From Sulfoacidibacillus thermotolerans (GTDB lineage: Bacteria > Bacillota > Bacilli > Alicyclobacillales > SLC66), in contig NZ_MPDK01000004.1 of the NCBI RefSeq assembly GCF_003144315.1, forward strand, positions 1 through 64,000: DNA of 64,000 nt, written 5' to 3'. Below, one piece after another: positions 33,118-42,326 of the stretch; positions within the stretch are counted from its first letter, which is position 1, and each line of letters starts with the position of its first letter. Both the position numbers and the translations under genes were made by a program. The notes under the pieces were generated by a model. It saw only the letters and a program-made list of their open reading frames with translations, was not told where the DNA came from and did not search any database.

Positions 33118-34065
33118 TTAGACGAGAATGGCTTCGATCTGTTCTATATCTGCGGGAGATAAAACAATTTCTGAGGCTTTTGCATTCTCCTCGACTTGTT
33201 CTTTGCGACTTGCGCCAATAATGGCAGAGGAAACGTTTTTTTGCCGCAAAATCCATGCGAGTGCGAGTTGTGCGAGAGTAATTTCATGTTGGTCAGCCAC
33301 TCTTTGCAATTGTTCGACCTTGCTGAAATTCTCTTCGGTCAGGAAGCGGGATATGCTTTGTGCTGTAGTTGGAGTAGCAGCGCGGCTGCCTTCAGGTGCT
33401 GCTTGTCCTCGCTTATATTTGCCTGTGAGCATACCTTGTGCAAGCGGGGACCAGACGATTTGTCCTACGCCTTCACGCTCACAAAGTGGAATGATGTCCT
33501 TTTCAATATAGCGCTCCAGCATGCTGTATTGTGGTTGGTTTGAAACGATGCGATCAAATCCGCGCTTGTCAGCAAGATGTAGTGCATCGTCGATTTGGAC
33601 AGCCGACCACTCGCTCACGCCTGCATAAAGAACCTTTCCTTGACGAATTAAATCATCAAGGGCGCGCAGGGTTTCTTCTAAAGGAGTCTCAGGATCATAA
33701 CGATGACACTGAAATAAATCTACATACTCTACGCCTAGTCGCTGTAAGCTTTGGTTACATTGTTCAATGATATGTTTTCGCGAGAGTCCGCGATCGTTTG
33801 GACCATCCCCCATGGGCCAAAAGGCTTTGGTTGCCAATACATAGGAAGTCCGAGGTAATCCCTTTAACGCTTCACCAAGTATTGTTTCGGCAGCTCCACG
33901 GTGGTAAACATTCGCCGTGTCAAAAAAATTTATTCCTAGATCATATGCGCGATGAATACAGGAAATTGCGGTTTCACGTCCCACAGTTCCCCCGTAAGTA
34001 AGCCAAGATCCAAGACTGATCTCACTGACCTTGACACCTGAACGCCCAAGACGGCGATATTTCAC
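33118..34065 (-). CDS. aldo/keto reductase (Kv-beta-like branch)
   Basis: 315 aa TIM-barrel NADPH-dependent oxidoreductase. MKYRRLGRSGVKVSEISLG; catalytic Asp and Tyr in NFFDTANVYHRG, Lys in VLATKAFWPM, His in DLFQCHRYD, so the tetrad is complete. NADPH-binding SPLAQGMLTGKY and IIGASRKEQVEEN. Close to YghZ/potassium-channel beta-subunit type reductases. Substrate unknown. Single gene, ATG at 34065. Confidence 0.92.
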   Translation of the reverse strand: MKYRRLGRSGVKVSEISLGSWLTYGGTVGRETAISCIHRAYDLGINFFDTANVYHRGAAETILGEALKGLPRTSYVLATKAFWPMGDGPNDRGLSRKHIIEQCNQSLQRLGVEYVDLFQCHRYDPETPLEETLRALDDLIRQGKVLYAGVSEWSAVQIDDALHLADKRGFDRIVSNQPQYSMLERYIEKDIIPLCEREGVGQIVWSPLAQGMLTGKYKRGQAAPEGSRAATPTTAQSISRFLTEENFSKVEQLQRVADQHEITLAQLALAWILRQKNVSSAIIGASRKEQVEENAKASEIVLSPADIEQIEAILV

Positions 34066-34195
34066 TTAAACCACTCCGATCTGAAGAAAGCGAGATTAGA
34101 TAAGAATCTCACTTTATGATAGTCAAAAACGGCTGGCTGTACAAGGGAGCGGGGGGAAACAAATATAAGAAAAGGAAATTGAGACAGGTGCACAT

Positions 34196-35071
34196 CTATA
34201 CTTGTACCTCTTCATCTAATAATGCGCCTAATTCTTCGGCTCTTTGTGTTGCGCGAATGACCGCTTGACGTACAGCTGTCTCAAAACCATGTTGTTTTAG
34301 TGTCGCGATTCCAGCAAACGTAGTTCCCCCAGGTGACGTCACTCGTTTACGCAATGTGGCTGGAGTTTCATTAGAAGCTCGGAGCATATGGGCAGCACCA
34401 TAAAGTGTTTGTAGGACAAGCGCGTAGGCTGTGGCTTCATCCAATCCGACATCAACTCCAGCTCGTGTGAGCGCTTCGACGAAATAATACACATAGGCAG
34501 GACCACTTCCTGCTAAACCCGTGACGGCATTTAATAGGTCTTCTGTGAGCTCATAGGTTCTTCCCACAGCGTGTAAAATTGCTTCAACGCGACTCTGATC
34601 GCGAGTTGTGCAGGATTTTGACATGGTGTATGCGGTTGCCGATTCTCGTACAGCACAAGAGGTATTGGGCATAGTGCGAACAATATGAGGATCACCAGAA
34701 TCGGTTCTAACAGAGGTGATCATCTGTCGCATACTTTCGATTGAACAACCTGCCACGACCGAAAGATAAAGTGCATCGGCGCGAGCATGGCGCGCGACGA
34801 GCGGCAAAACAGAGTGTACGTCTTTTGGTTTTACACAGAGTATCAGGATGTCTGCTTGCAATACAGCATCACGTAGGTCGCTATGTGCAATGATCGGGTA
34901 TGTTGCTTTTAAATCATTGAGGCGCTCGTGGTTACTACGGTTTGTAACATGTAAGTAAGCAGTCTTACTCATGCCCGTTTCACTAAGTCCTTTGATGAGC
35001 GCTTCGGCAATTGATCCAGCACCTATAAAAGTGATGTGTAGTCCGTTTAATACATTTTGATCAGCGCTCAC
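34196..35071 (-). CDS. proC: pyrroline-5-carboxylate reductase
   Basis: 291 aa, last step of proline synthesis: reduces P5C to L-proline with NAD(P)H. ITFIGAGSIAEALIKGL is the nucleotide loop; ILILCVKPKDV; VRTMPNTSCAVRESATAY; the C-terminal LAGSGPAYVYYFVEAL and TSPGGTTFAGIATL match the family signature. Start set at the GTG 35071 (MSADQNV), as GAGGAG lies eight bases before it; GTG 35080 overlaps that site. It has its own T-box leader, so it is switched on when uncharged tRNA (predicted tRNA-Pro) builds up. Confidence 0.93.
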   Translation of the reverse strand: MSADQNVLNGLHITFIGAGSIAEALIKGLSETGMSKTAYLHVTNRSNHERLNDLKATYPIIAHSDLRDAVLQADILILCVKPKDVHSVLPLVARHARADALYLSVVAGCSIESMRQMITSVRTDSGDPHIVRTMPNTSCAVRESATAYTMSKSCTTRDQSRVEAILHAVGRTYELTEDLLNAVTGLAGSGPAYVYYFVEALTRAGVDVGLDEATAYALVLQTLYGAAHMLRASNETPATLRKRVTSPGGTTFAGIATLKQHGFETAVRQAVIRATQRAEELGALLDEEVQV

Positions 35072-35097
35072 AAGATTCACTCCTCATTGTAGAAAAA

Positions 35098-35325
35098 TAA
35101 AAAAATGCGCCTCTGTCCGACAAGGACGAAAGTGCGCACTTCCGCGGTACCACCTTGATTGATCCACATGTGGATCCTCTCTGAGCTATAACGGGCCTAC
35201 CCGTACTTCCTTCTTAGGGAGTCCGCTCCGGAGTCGGTCAATCGAACGGGCTAAGATGAAGTTCTCAACGATCTTCACTCTCTGTGCTTAGCGAATCGTT
35301 CGTTTTCTCCTTCACTGCGTGTATC
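35098..35325 (-). promoter_or_regulatory. T-box leader of proC (predicted tRNA-Pro responsive)
   Basis: On the minus strand the T-box sequence AAGGTGGTACCGCGGAAG (35139-35156) is followed by the terminator TGCGC...GTCC TTGTC GGAC...GCGCA and a U-run (35091-35107). Stem I lies upstream, closed by GGAG/CTCC. In its 3' bulge, next to the CTCC strand, reads GA-CCG-A; CCG (35235-35237 on the plus strand) would be a Pro specifier codon, fitting proC. An ACC reading (Thr) overlaps it by two bases and is the main alternative. Uncharged tRNA pairs with the specifier and with UGGN, so the antiterminator forms. Confidence 0.9.
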
Positions 35326-35343
35326 AGAATGCTTCTTACTTGA

Positions 35344-35372
35344 TATTTACAAAGTCAAGACCTCATCGTCAA
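35344..35372 (-). promoter_or_regulatory. promoter of the T-box/proC transcript
   Basis: On the minus strand TTGACG (35372-35367), a 17-base spacer, then TAAATA (35349-35344). It sits about 20 bases before the start of T-box stem I. Confidence 0.65.
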
Positions 35373-35429
35373 AATTATTAAAGAAATCATACGACCTTAC
35401 TTTAGCACTGTCAAGTGGGAAAATGCGCG

Positions 35430-36350
35430 TTACTTTTTGACATTCATTTTCATGTGCGTATAAGCTCCAATCTGGGCAGGAGCTAAAATTTGCGCTGTTG
35501 CGTGAATCCCTTCTTGTGCAAAAGCAGTAGTCATTGCATGTGCTACAGGAGTTGCGCGCATTGGATCATCTACAATCGAGAGTAAGGTAGGACCGGCACC
35601 GCTTAAGACGGTGCCAACGGCTCCTGAAGCTTTGGCGGCGGCTGTCACTCGATCGAATCCAGGAATGAGGTGTTTGCGCGCTTCTTGATGCAAACGATCT
35701 GCAAGTGCGCGACGCAGCAGTTGCGTGTTGCCTGTCGTCAACGCAGCTGTTAAAAAACCGGCGTGGGCGATGTTGAAAATGGCGTCTTGGCGCGTTACCG
35801 TAGGGGACAATACATTTCTCGCCTGCTCCGTTAAAAGTGGAAAATCGGGTGTTACAGCTATAAATGTGAAATTGTCGCGCAATGGCAGATTGACATGCGT
35901 GACACCGTCTTCGTGTAAATACGCGAGGACTGCTCCACCTAAAAAAGCAGGGGCGACATTATCTGGGTGGCCTTCTTCAAGTACGGCAAAACGTAGAATT
36001 TGCGCGCGCGACAACGGAGAATCTAGCAAATTATTGGCAATCAATAACCCGCCTACGAGTGCAGCGGCACTGGAGCCAAGTCCAGCTGCGATCGGGATGC
36101 GATTGACCATGCGCAGGTGCAGAGGTGGGAGGGTCAATTGATAGCGATCATAGACAAGCCGCATGGATTGAAGTACGAGATTCGATTCATCGCGAGGCAA
36201 AAATTCGGCGCCAAATCCTTCGATGTCAATTGTTGTTTGATCTGCAGGTTCTACATGCAGTTCATTCCACAAGTCTAGTGCAATCCCCATACAATCAAAT
36301 CCAGGTCCGAGATTAGCGCTTGTCGCTGGTACATATACACTAATTTTCAC
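35430..36350 (-). CDS. thrB: homoserine kinase
   Basis: 306 aa from the GTG 36350 (GGGAGGATT before it; overlaps the thrC stop as GTGA). GHMP kinase: [20 protein letters not shown] at the N-terminus and the ATP loop [18 protein letters not shown]. Later [10 protein letters not shown] is the third motif. Phosphorylates homoserine on the way to threonine. Third gene of the operon ACT-hom-thrC-thrB. Full length. Confidence 0.95.
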   Translation of the reverse strand: MKISVYVPATSANLGPGFDCMGIALDLWNELHVEPADQTTIDIEGFGAEFLPRDESNLVLQSMRLVYDRYQLTLPPLHLRMVNRIPIAAGLGSSAAALVGGLLIANNLLDSPLSRAQILRFAVLEEGHPDNVAPAFLGGAVLAYLHEDGVTHVNLPLRDNFTFIAVTPDFPLLTEQARNVLSPTVTRQDAIFNIAHAGFLTAALTTGNTQLLRRALADRLHQEARKHLIPGFDRVTAAAKASGAVGTVLSGAGPTLLSIVDDPMRATPVAHAMTTAFAQEGIHATAQILAPAQIGAYTHMKMNVKK

Positions 36351-37417
36351 TGTAATCCTCCCACGATTGCGCGCCATACTGCGTCACGTTCTGCAGAGAC
36401 CACGTTTGGCTCTACGGTTTGCGCACGCAGTGCGGTATCAGGATCTTTTAGCCCATTTCCTGTTAAAATGCACACGACCGTCTTGCCTCCTGCTAATTGT
36501 CCTGCTTTGGCGCGCTTCATCAGGCCTGCAACAGAAGCGCAAGAAGCAGGTTCAGCAAACACGCCTTCAAGGCGTGCGAGCAGTTGATAGGCAGAGAGAA
36601 TTTCTTCATCAGAGACAGCGTCAATTGCCCCCAAGGATTCGTTGATGGCAGTTTGCGCAAGTTCCCAACTCGCGGGATTGCCAATGCGAATAGCTGTCGC
36701 GATCGTCTGTGGATGTTCGATGGGGTGGCCGTGTACAAGCGGTGCAGCACCTGCCGCCTGAAAACCCAACAATTGCGGGATCGCTGTCTGATGCACACTC
36801 GAGAATTCGCGAAATCCTTTAAAGTATGCAGAGATATTGCCTGCGTTGCCGACGGGAATAGCGAGGTAGTCAGGAGCTCGCTCTAATTGTTCACAAATTT
36901 CGAAGGCCCCTGTTTTTTGTCCTTCCAAACGAAATGGGTTGACGGAATTGACCAATGTGATCGGTTCAGAGTCTGCGATGTCGCGCACAACGTGTAATGC
37001 CTGATCAAAATTGCCGTCGACGGCAATGATCTCAGCGCCATACATGGTCGCTTGTGCCAATTTACCTAGAGCTACGTAGCCGTGCGGAATTACAACGATC
37101 GCGCGCATGCCAGCTCTTGCTGCGTAGGCTGCCGCAGATGCAGAAGTATTCCCCGTTGAAGCACAAATCACTGCTTCGCTGCCGGCTTCCTTGGCTTTCG
37201 CAACGGCGAGTACCATCCCTCTGTCCTTGAATGAGCCGGTGGGATTTGCACCTTCGTATTTGAGATAGACATGCATCTTTAATTGTTCAGAAAGTCGCTC
37301 AGCATAGATGAGGGGTGTATTGCCTTCATTGAGCGACAAGCGTGGTGTTTTATCAGTAAGTGGGAGGTATGCTTCATAACGTGTTAAGAGTCCTTTGTGC
37401 ATGGGAAAATGGTTCAC
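36347..37417 (-). CDS. thrC: threonine synthase
   Basis: 356 aa PLP enzyme converting O-phosphohomoserine to threonine. [15 protein letters not shown], the PLP Lys in [16 protein letters not shown], the phosphate-binding [14 protein letters not shown] and [25 protein letters not shown] near the end. Overlaps hom (4 bases) and thrB (4 bases), so the operon is tightly coupled. Short bacterial form of about 350 aa. Confidence 0.95.
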   Translation of the reverse strand: MNHFPMHKGLLTRYEAYLPLTDKTPRLSLNEGNTPLIYAERLSEQLKMHVYLKYEGANPTGSFKDRGMVLAVAKAKEAGSEAVICASTGNTSASAAAYAARAGMRAIVVIPHGYVALGKLAQATMYGAEIIAVDGNFDQALHVVRDIADSEPITLVNSVNPFRLEGQKTGAFEICEQLERAPDYLAIPVGNAGNISAYFKGFREFSSVHQTAIPQLLGFQAAGAAPLVHGHPIEHPQTIATAIRIGNPASWELAQTAINESLGAIDAVSDEEILSAYQLLARLEGVFAEPASCASVAGLMKRAKAGQLAGGKTVVCILTGNGLKDPDTALRAQTVEPNVVSAERDAVWRAIVGGLQ

Positions 37418-38703
37418 TGTGCACCTCCGATAACCGGCATCACATTGTGTATGGTTTGCACATCGTTCACAGCAGATAAAGCGTTAAGTGCTTTTGTGAC
37501 TTGTTCTTGGCCTACTTCATGAGTTACGATGACGATTTCTGCACTATTTTGACGGGAGCGTTTTTGTAAGACGGTTTCCATGCTTACTTCTGCCTGGCCA
37601 AATATGGCGGCTATCTGCGCGAATACGCCCGGTTGATCATTTACGGCAAGTCGCACGTAGTATCGAGCGGGCTCGCCTTGCCCGCGGCGAACACGCTTGT
37701 GCGGGAGTAATAATTGGCGCACTCGTAATGCAGTATCCATTCTGAGATTGCGCAGCACTTCAATCATATCGCCGACAATAGCGCTTGCCGTAGGCAGTGA
37801 TCCGGCACCACGTCCAAAAAACATCAAGTCTCCGGCGGCATCTCCACGCACGTATAATGCATTAAACGCATCACTGACATGCGCAAGAGGGTGGTCTTTA
37901 ACAACGAGTGTGGGGCGCACTTGCAGCGTCAGATTGCCGTCGCGATCTGTTCCTTCGGCGACTAGTTTGATCACAGCGCCTAGTTCGTGGGCATATGCGA
38001 CGTCGGCTGCAGTGATCGTGCGAATTCCAGTTACTTCGACGTCATCAAGTGTCACTTTTGCGTGAAAAGCGATCGAAGCGAGGATGGCGAGTTTCCGTCC
38101 TGCATCTAAACCGTCGACATCGCTTGCTGGATTGCTCTCTGCATAGCCAAGTTCTTGAGCCTCTTTGAGTACATCTGCAAAATCAGCGCCTGTTTCAGTC
38201 ATTTTTGATAGGATGTAGTTTGTAGTCCCGTTGATGATGCCTTTTAGGTCGGTAATTTCATTGGCAGTGAGAGATTCTTTTAAAGGTCGAATCAGCGGAA
38301 TTGCACCGCCGACGGCCGCTTCATAATAGACATCAACGCCTGCGTGTTCAGCTGTTTCGAGAATTTCCGTCCCGTGTTCGGCGATGAGATCTTTATTGGC
38401 TGTAATGACGTGCTTGCCTGCTTGTAATGCGCGCAAGATGTAGCTGCGTGCGGGCTCGATGCCGCCAATTGTCTCAATGACCATGCGTATCTCGGAATCT
38501 TCTAAAATATCGTCCGCATTTGTCGTTAATTGTTCATCGATAAAAGAAACTTGTCGCGGTTTTTGCGGATCACGCACAAGTACATGAGTGATCTTTGGCT
38601 GTAAACCGGTAAGACGAGAGATCATGTCTTGACGTTTTTGCACTAGTTCGATGACGCCGGAACCTACGGTGCCACAACCTAGTAAGCCAATCTTCACTTC
38701 CAT
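37414..38703 (-). CDS. hom: homoserine dehydrogenase
   Basis: 429 aa. N-terminal NAD(P) loop [19 protein letters not shown]; catalytic domain with [46 protein letters not shown] and the FHAKV...EV-GI segment; C-terminal ACT domain (residues 350-425, [17 protein letters not shown]) for threonine feedback. First reaction of the threonine branch from aspartate semialdehyde. Its stop overlaps thrC; 23 bases follow the upstream ACT protein gene. Confidence 0.96.
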   Translation of the reverse strand: MEVKIGLLGCGTVGSGVIELVQKRQDMISRLTGLQPKITHVLVRDPQKPRQVSFIDEQLTTNADDILEDSEIRMVIETIGGIEPARSYILRALQAGKHVITANKDLIAEHGTEILETAEHAGVDVYYEAAVGGAIPLIRPLKESLTANEITDLKGIINGTTNYILSKMTETGADFADVLKEAQELGYAESNPASDVDGLDAGRKLAILASIAFHAKVTLDDVEVTGIRTITAADVAYAHELGAVIKLVAEGTDRDGNLTLQVRPTLVVKDHPLAHVSDAFNALYVRGDAAGDLMFFGRGAGSLPTASAIVGDMIEVLRNLRMDTALRVRQLLLPHKRVRRGQGEPARYYVRLAVNDQPGVFAQIAAIFGQAEVSMETVLQKRSRQNSAEIVIVTHEVGQEQVTKALNALSAVNDVQTIHNVMPVIGGAQ

Positions 38704-38726
38704 TTTTAAGCACCTCGTTCCGTTTT

Positions 38727-39167
38727 TTATCCTTGCCCAACTAGGAGAACTTGGAGTACGCCGTTTACACTGCGCAATAATTGGAGGGTCTCCTCGAGTT
38801 CTCCGCGCAGGTTCCTCGTCTCAAGCGATAAAATGACTGTTGCGTTGCCCTGAAGCGGGAGGGATTGATTAATCGTCAAAATGTTTGCCTTTTGCGTGGC
38901 CAGTGTATTTAGCACTTCAGACAAGATGCCTGGTTGGTGTTGCAGCGTGAGTGCAAGGGTGACAATCTGTCCTTGCATAGCTGCATGAAAAGGTTTGGCC
39001 GCGTCTTTGTACTTGTAATATGCGCTGCGCGAAATTCCTACCTTGCGCACAGCATCAGAAACACTAAAGCGTGGTTCGCGCTTTAATAGTTCAACAACTT
39101 GAATCGTTCGCTTAATCACATCAGGAAGATGCGAGTATCGAATTAGGTAAAACGGATCGTCCGACAT
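38727..39167 (-). CDS. ACT-domain protein (UPF0735/PheB-like)
   Basis: 146 aa from the ATG at 39167 (GGTGAGGTGC just before). Residues 1-60 form a helix-turn-helix-like region (VIKRTIQVVELLKREPRFSVSDAVRKVGISRSAYYKYKD) that looks DNA-binding, and residues 70-146 an ACT domain (TLALTLQHQPGILSEVLNTLA). The family is common just before hom in bacilli. Binding an amino acid and regulating the thr operon is a reasonable guess, not established. First gene of the ACT-hom-thrC-thrB operon. Confidence 0.9.
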   Translation of the reverse strand: MSDDPFYLIRYSHLPDVIKRTIQVVELLKREPRFSVSDAVRKVGISRSAYYKYKDAAKPFHAAMQGQIVTLALTLQHQPGILSEVLNTLATQKANILTINQSLPLQGNATVILSLETRNLRGELEETLQLLRSVNGVLQVLLVGQG

Positions 39168-39219
39168 GCACCTCACCCTATGTCTCTGTGATAAAAACAA
39201 TTGTTCTTTATTAACGGAC

Positions 39220-39248
39220 ATTATATATTTATTTTACGTAGAGTGCAA
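39220..39248 (-). promoter_or_regulatory. promoter of the ACT-hom-thrC-thrB operon
   Basis: On the minus strand TTGCAC (39248-39243), a 17-base spacer, TATAAT (39225-39220). Its -35 lies 7 bases from the -35 of the opposite ilv promoter. Confidence 0.8.
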
Positions 39249-39255
39249 TAAATTC

Positions 39256-39285
39256 TTGACCATATGCAGAGATAGAAGATATAAT
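39256..39285 (+). promoter_or_regulatory. promoter of the ilv-leu operon
   Basis: TTGACC (39256-39261), an 18-base spacer, and a perfect TATAAT (39280-39285). Transcription would begin near 39292, directly before the riboswitch. Confidence 0.85.
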
Positions 39286-39309
39286 AAATGAAAATTTCGC
39301 ACAATCATC

Positions 39310-39475
39310 CGTCAGGAGGATGTCTAGGGTTCCGCCATTTTTGGGTCTGGTCCAAGCGACATCGCACTTAAAGATTTAAGTGTACACCTTAGGGATAAAA
39401 GCCCTGCGGCAGGTTCTGGCCAGCTTCCAAAGCTCACGTCCGATCCCTGCAGTAGGGCTCGTTTATTTCTTGGGA
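39310..39475 (+). promoter_or_regulatory. ykkC-type riboswitch (subtype 2, predicted ppGpp class) with terminator
   Basis: Conserved ykkC blocks in order: TCTAGGGTTCCG (39323-39334), GGTCTGGTCC (39344-39353) and GGGATAAAAGCCC (39392-39404). An expression platform follows: AGCCCT (39400-39405) can pair with AGGGCT (39454-39459), and CAGG with CCTG inside, then GTTTATTTCTT. The ends of aptamer and terminator overlap at AAAAGCCCT, so ligand binding should prevent the terminator and turn genes on. Guanidine, PRPP and ppGpp share this scaffold; ppGpp is preferred here because this subtype is known before branched-chain amino acid genes, especially ilvE. Class call is by context. Confidence 0.85.
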
Positions 39476-39479
39476 CGGA

Positions 39480-40406
39480 GTGCAAATAGAAAATGCTGGG
39501 GTGGAACATTTGCAAAATTCAGTAGAGCAGTCAGCAGATCGCAAGATTTATTTAAATGGGCAACTCGTCCCCAAATCGCAAGCAGTCGTATCCGTTTTTG
39601 ACCATGGTTTTTTGTATGGCGATGGTATTTTTGAAGGCATTCGCATTTATGACGGCGTTATTTTTCGTCTTGATGAGCATTTGGTGCGTCTCTATGAATC
39701 TGCCAAGTCGATTTTATTAACGATTCCCCTTACTTTTGATGAGATGGCAGATGCCATTGTGGAAACAGTCCGCGCCAATCATTTGCAAAGTGGCTATATC
39801 CGCGTCGTCGTGTCGCGCGGGGAAGGGGACTTGGGGCTTGATCCACGCAGTTGTCCGCGAGCAAATGTCGTTGTGATTGCGGATACAGTGCGCCTTTTCC
39901 CGCAAGAGCTCTACGATCATGGATTGCGTATCGTCACTGTGCCAACGCAACGCAACAGTCCCGCAGCGTTAAATCCGCAAATTAAATCGCTCAATTATCT
40001 CAATAGCGTACTGGTGAAAATGGAAGCAGCCAATTCTGGCGTGCTTGAAGCACTTACTGTAAATGCGCAGGGCTATGTGTGCGAAGGTTCAGGCGATAAC
40101 GTTTTTATCGTAAAACGCAGGAAAGTTTACACACCTCCGATCTATCTTGGGGCGCTTGATGGGATTACGCGGCGCGCGATTATGGATGTTTGCGAGAAGC
40201 TTGAACTGCCTCTTTCTGAGACACCGTTTACGCGTCATGATGTTTATGTGGCTGATGAGTGTTTCTTGACGGGAACAGCAGCTGAGGTCATTCCGGTCAT
40301 CGAAGTTGACGGACGTGAAATCGGGAATGGCAAACCAGGTCCGATCACACAGCAACTGTTAAAAGAGTTTCGCAAGATTGTGCGTGAGCAAGGCCGTCGC
40401 GTGTAA
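39480..40406 (+). CDS. ilvE: branched-chain-amino-acid aminotransferase
   Basis: 308 aa (if GTG 39480) class IV PLP aminotransferase that makes Leu, Ile and Val from the 2-oxo acids. KIYLNGQLVPKSQAVVSVFDHGFLYGDGIFEGIR at the N-terminus; PLP Lys in NPQIKSLNYLNSVL; GYVCEGSGDNVFIVK; and GTAAEVIPVIEVDGREIG. The start is uncertain: GTG 39480 overlaps its GGACGGAG, while TTG 39510 has GGGGTGG five bases before it. Short form of about 300 aa, as in archaea and many bacilli. First gene of ilvE-ilvB-ilvN-ilvC-leuA-leuB under the riboswitch. Confidence 0.94.
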   Translation: MQIENAGVEHLQNSVEQSADRKIYLNGQLVPKSQAVVSVFDHGFLYGDGIFEGIRIYDGVIFRLDEHLVRLYESAKSILLTIPLTFDEMADAIVETVRANHLQSGYIRVVVSRGEGDLGLDPRSCPRANVVVIADTVRLFPQELYDHGLRIVTVPTQRNSPAALNPQIKSLNYLNSVLVKMEAANSGVLEALTVNAQGYVCEGSGDNVFIVKRRKVYTPPIYLGALDGITRRAIMDVCEKLELPLSETPFTRHDVYVADECFLTGTAAEVIPVIEVDGREIGNGKPGPITQQLLKEFRKIVREQGRRV

Positions 40407-40468
40407 GCGCAAAACAAACTGGCGGTGTAGACGTCTGATGTCAGCGAGTTCTCTGATCATCCTACAGA

Positions 40469-40498
40469 TTGACATCTGGTCATAGGAGTTTGTCATAA
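40469..40498 (+). promoter_or_regulatory. possible internal promoter before ilvB
   Basis: TTGACA (40469-40474), an 18-base spacer, then TCATAA (40493-40498). The -10 is weak. If used, ilvB onward would escape the riboswitch. The gap between ilvE and ilvB (153 bases) is the longest in the operon. Confidence 0.35.
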
Positions 40499-40559
40499 GA
40501 TTTGCATAAAGAGAATGAATTCTGCGAGAGAGCAAGAGGAATGAGAGGAGGAACTGAAT

Positions 40560-42323
40560 ATGAGTGGTGGCAGTGAAGTGGCGGCCATTTTGCCAATGCA
40601 AGAGCCGGTGGAAAGACCTGTGGTGAAACAAGACGTTAACCCAAGGCGAGAAGTGCGTACAGGAGCTGAACTTTTGTGCTCATTGCTGGAGCAGGCTGGT
40701 GTAGATACAATTTTTGGATATCCCGGCGGGGCGGTATTACCGATCTATGACGCGCTCTATTCATCTCCTATTCGCCATATTTTGACGCGTCACGAGCAAG
40801 GTGCCATTCATGCGGCACAGGGGTTTGCGCGCGTGACGGGAAAACCGGGAATTGTGCTTGCAACGTCCGGGCCTGGAGCGACGAACCTCGTGACAGGGAT
40901 TGCGGATGCGTACATGGATTCGACACCGCTTGTCATTTTAACAGGGCAAGTTCCGATCGAAAGTATTGGGCGCGATGCATTTCAGGAGGCGGACATTGTC
41001 GGGATCACGATGCCGGTTACTAAGCACAATTACCAGGTGCGCGATATTCACGATTTGCCGCAAGTAATCGCTGATGCGTTTTACATCGCGACGACAGGAC
41101 GACCAGGTCCTGTGCTGATTGATCTTCCTAAGAATATTACGGCAGGCCCTGCAAGTGCTGCTGTTTTGCCACAGGCTCATGTACGCGGTTACAGGTTGCC
41201 TGGGTTACCGCAAGCGGCTGATGTGGAGGCAATCATCGAAGCGATTCGCCAAGCGAAGAAACCGCTTTTGTACATCGGCGGTGGAATTGTGAGCAGTGGT
41301 GCGTCTTCTTACTTGCGTGAATTTGCGCATCGCACAAAGATCCCTGTCGTTTCTACCTTGATGGGGCTTGGCGCTTTTCCTGCACATGATCCGCTTTTTG
41401 TGGGAATGCTTGGCATGCATGGTACGTATGCGGCCAATCGCGCTGTGACAGAGTGTGATTTGTTGATCGCGCTTGGAGTGCGTTTTGATGATCGCGTCAC
41501 GGGAAAACTGCAGCGATTTTCTCCGCATTCAACTAAGATTCATGTCGATATTGATGCAGCGGAGATCGGCAAGAATGTACCTGTGCACATCTCGGCAGTA
41601 GCTGATGTTGGCTTGATGTTGCAAGCGTTGTTAACGCGCGAAGTGCACATAGACACGGCTGCGTGGCATGAACAGATCTTGTTGTGGAATGAAGAGTGGC
41701 CTTTGCAGTATCACGCAAGTGAAGGAGATTTAAAGCCGCAGCAAGTGGTGGAGTTGATTGCACAGTACACACATGAAGAAGCCATCATTACGACAGAAGT
41801 CGGACAACATCAGATGTGGGCGGCGTTATTTTATCCTTTCTCGCGACCGCGTCAATTTGTTACTTCAGGTGGACTTGGTACGATGGGGTTTGGGTTTCCG
41901 GCGGCTCTCGGTGCGCAGGTGGCTCGTCCGGATTCGACTGTCATCTGTATTGCAGGCGATGCGAGTTTCCAAATGAACATCCAGGAACTTCAAACTATTG
42001 TGGAAAATCAATTGCCTGTCAAAGTGGCAATTATCAATAATCGCTATCTTGGCATGGTGCGCCAATGGCAACAGTTTTTCTATGAGAGCAGATATGCAGA
42101 AAGTCGCATTGGGTCACCCGACTTTGCGAAAGTCGCGCAAGCGTATGGCGCTCTTGGGTTGCGTGCTCAAACGCTTGCAGAAGCGAAAACAGCACTTGAG
42201 ACAGCGTTTGCGTATAACGGGCCAGTCATTATTGATTTTATCGTAAAAGAAGAAGAAAACGTGTTTCCTATGGTGCCCCCTGGAAAAGGGACCGATGAGA
42301 TGACGCTCGAGTGGGAGGAATAG
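40560..42323 (+). CDS. ilvB: acetolactate synthase, large subunit
   Basis: 587 aa ThDP enzyme; first common step of Val/Leu and Ile. Start ATG 40560 with GAGGAGG. TIFGYPGGAVLPIYDAL, RHEQGAIHAAQGFARVTGKPG with the catalytic Glu, GPGATNLVTGIADAYMDS, FAD region FQEADIVGITMPVTKHN, and ThDP motif GDASFQMNIQELQTIVENQLPVKVAIINN. Normal length for AHAS catalytic subunits, with no sign of the FAD-free catabolic type. Its stop is 3 bases from ilvN. Confidence 0.97.
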   Translation: MSGGSEVAAILPMQEPVERPVVKQDVNPRREVRTGAELLCSLLEQAGVDTIFGYPGGAVLPIYDALYSSPIRHILTRHEQGAIHAAQGFARVTGKPGIVLATSGPGATNLVTGIADAYMDSTPLVILTGQVPIESIGRDAFQEADIVGITMPVTKHNYQVRDIHDLPQVIADAFYIATTGRPGPVLIDLPKNITAGPASAAVLPQAHVRGYRLPGLPQAADVEAIIEAIRQAKKPLLYIGGGIVSSGASSYLREFAHRTKIPVVSTLMGLGAFPAHDPLFVGMLGMHGTYAANRAVTECDLLIALGVRFDDRVTGKLQRFSPHSTKIHVDIDAAEIGKNVPVHISAVADVGLMLQALLTREVHIDTAAWHEQILLWNEEWPLQYHASEGDLKPQQVVELIAQYTHEEAIITTEVGQHQMWAALFYPFSRPRQFVTSGGLGTMGFGFPAALGAQVARPDSTVICIAGDASFQMNIQELQTIVENQLPVKVAIINNRYLGMVRQWQQFFYESRYAESRIGSPDFAKVAQAYGALGLRAQTLAEAKTALETAFAYNGPVIIDFIVKEEENVFPMVPPGKGTDEMTLEWEE

Positions 42324-42326
42324 GCC

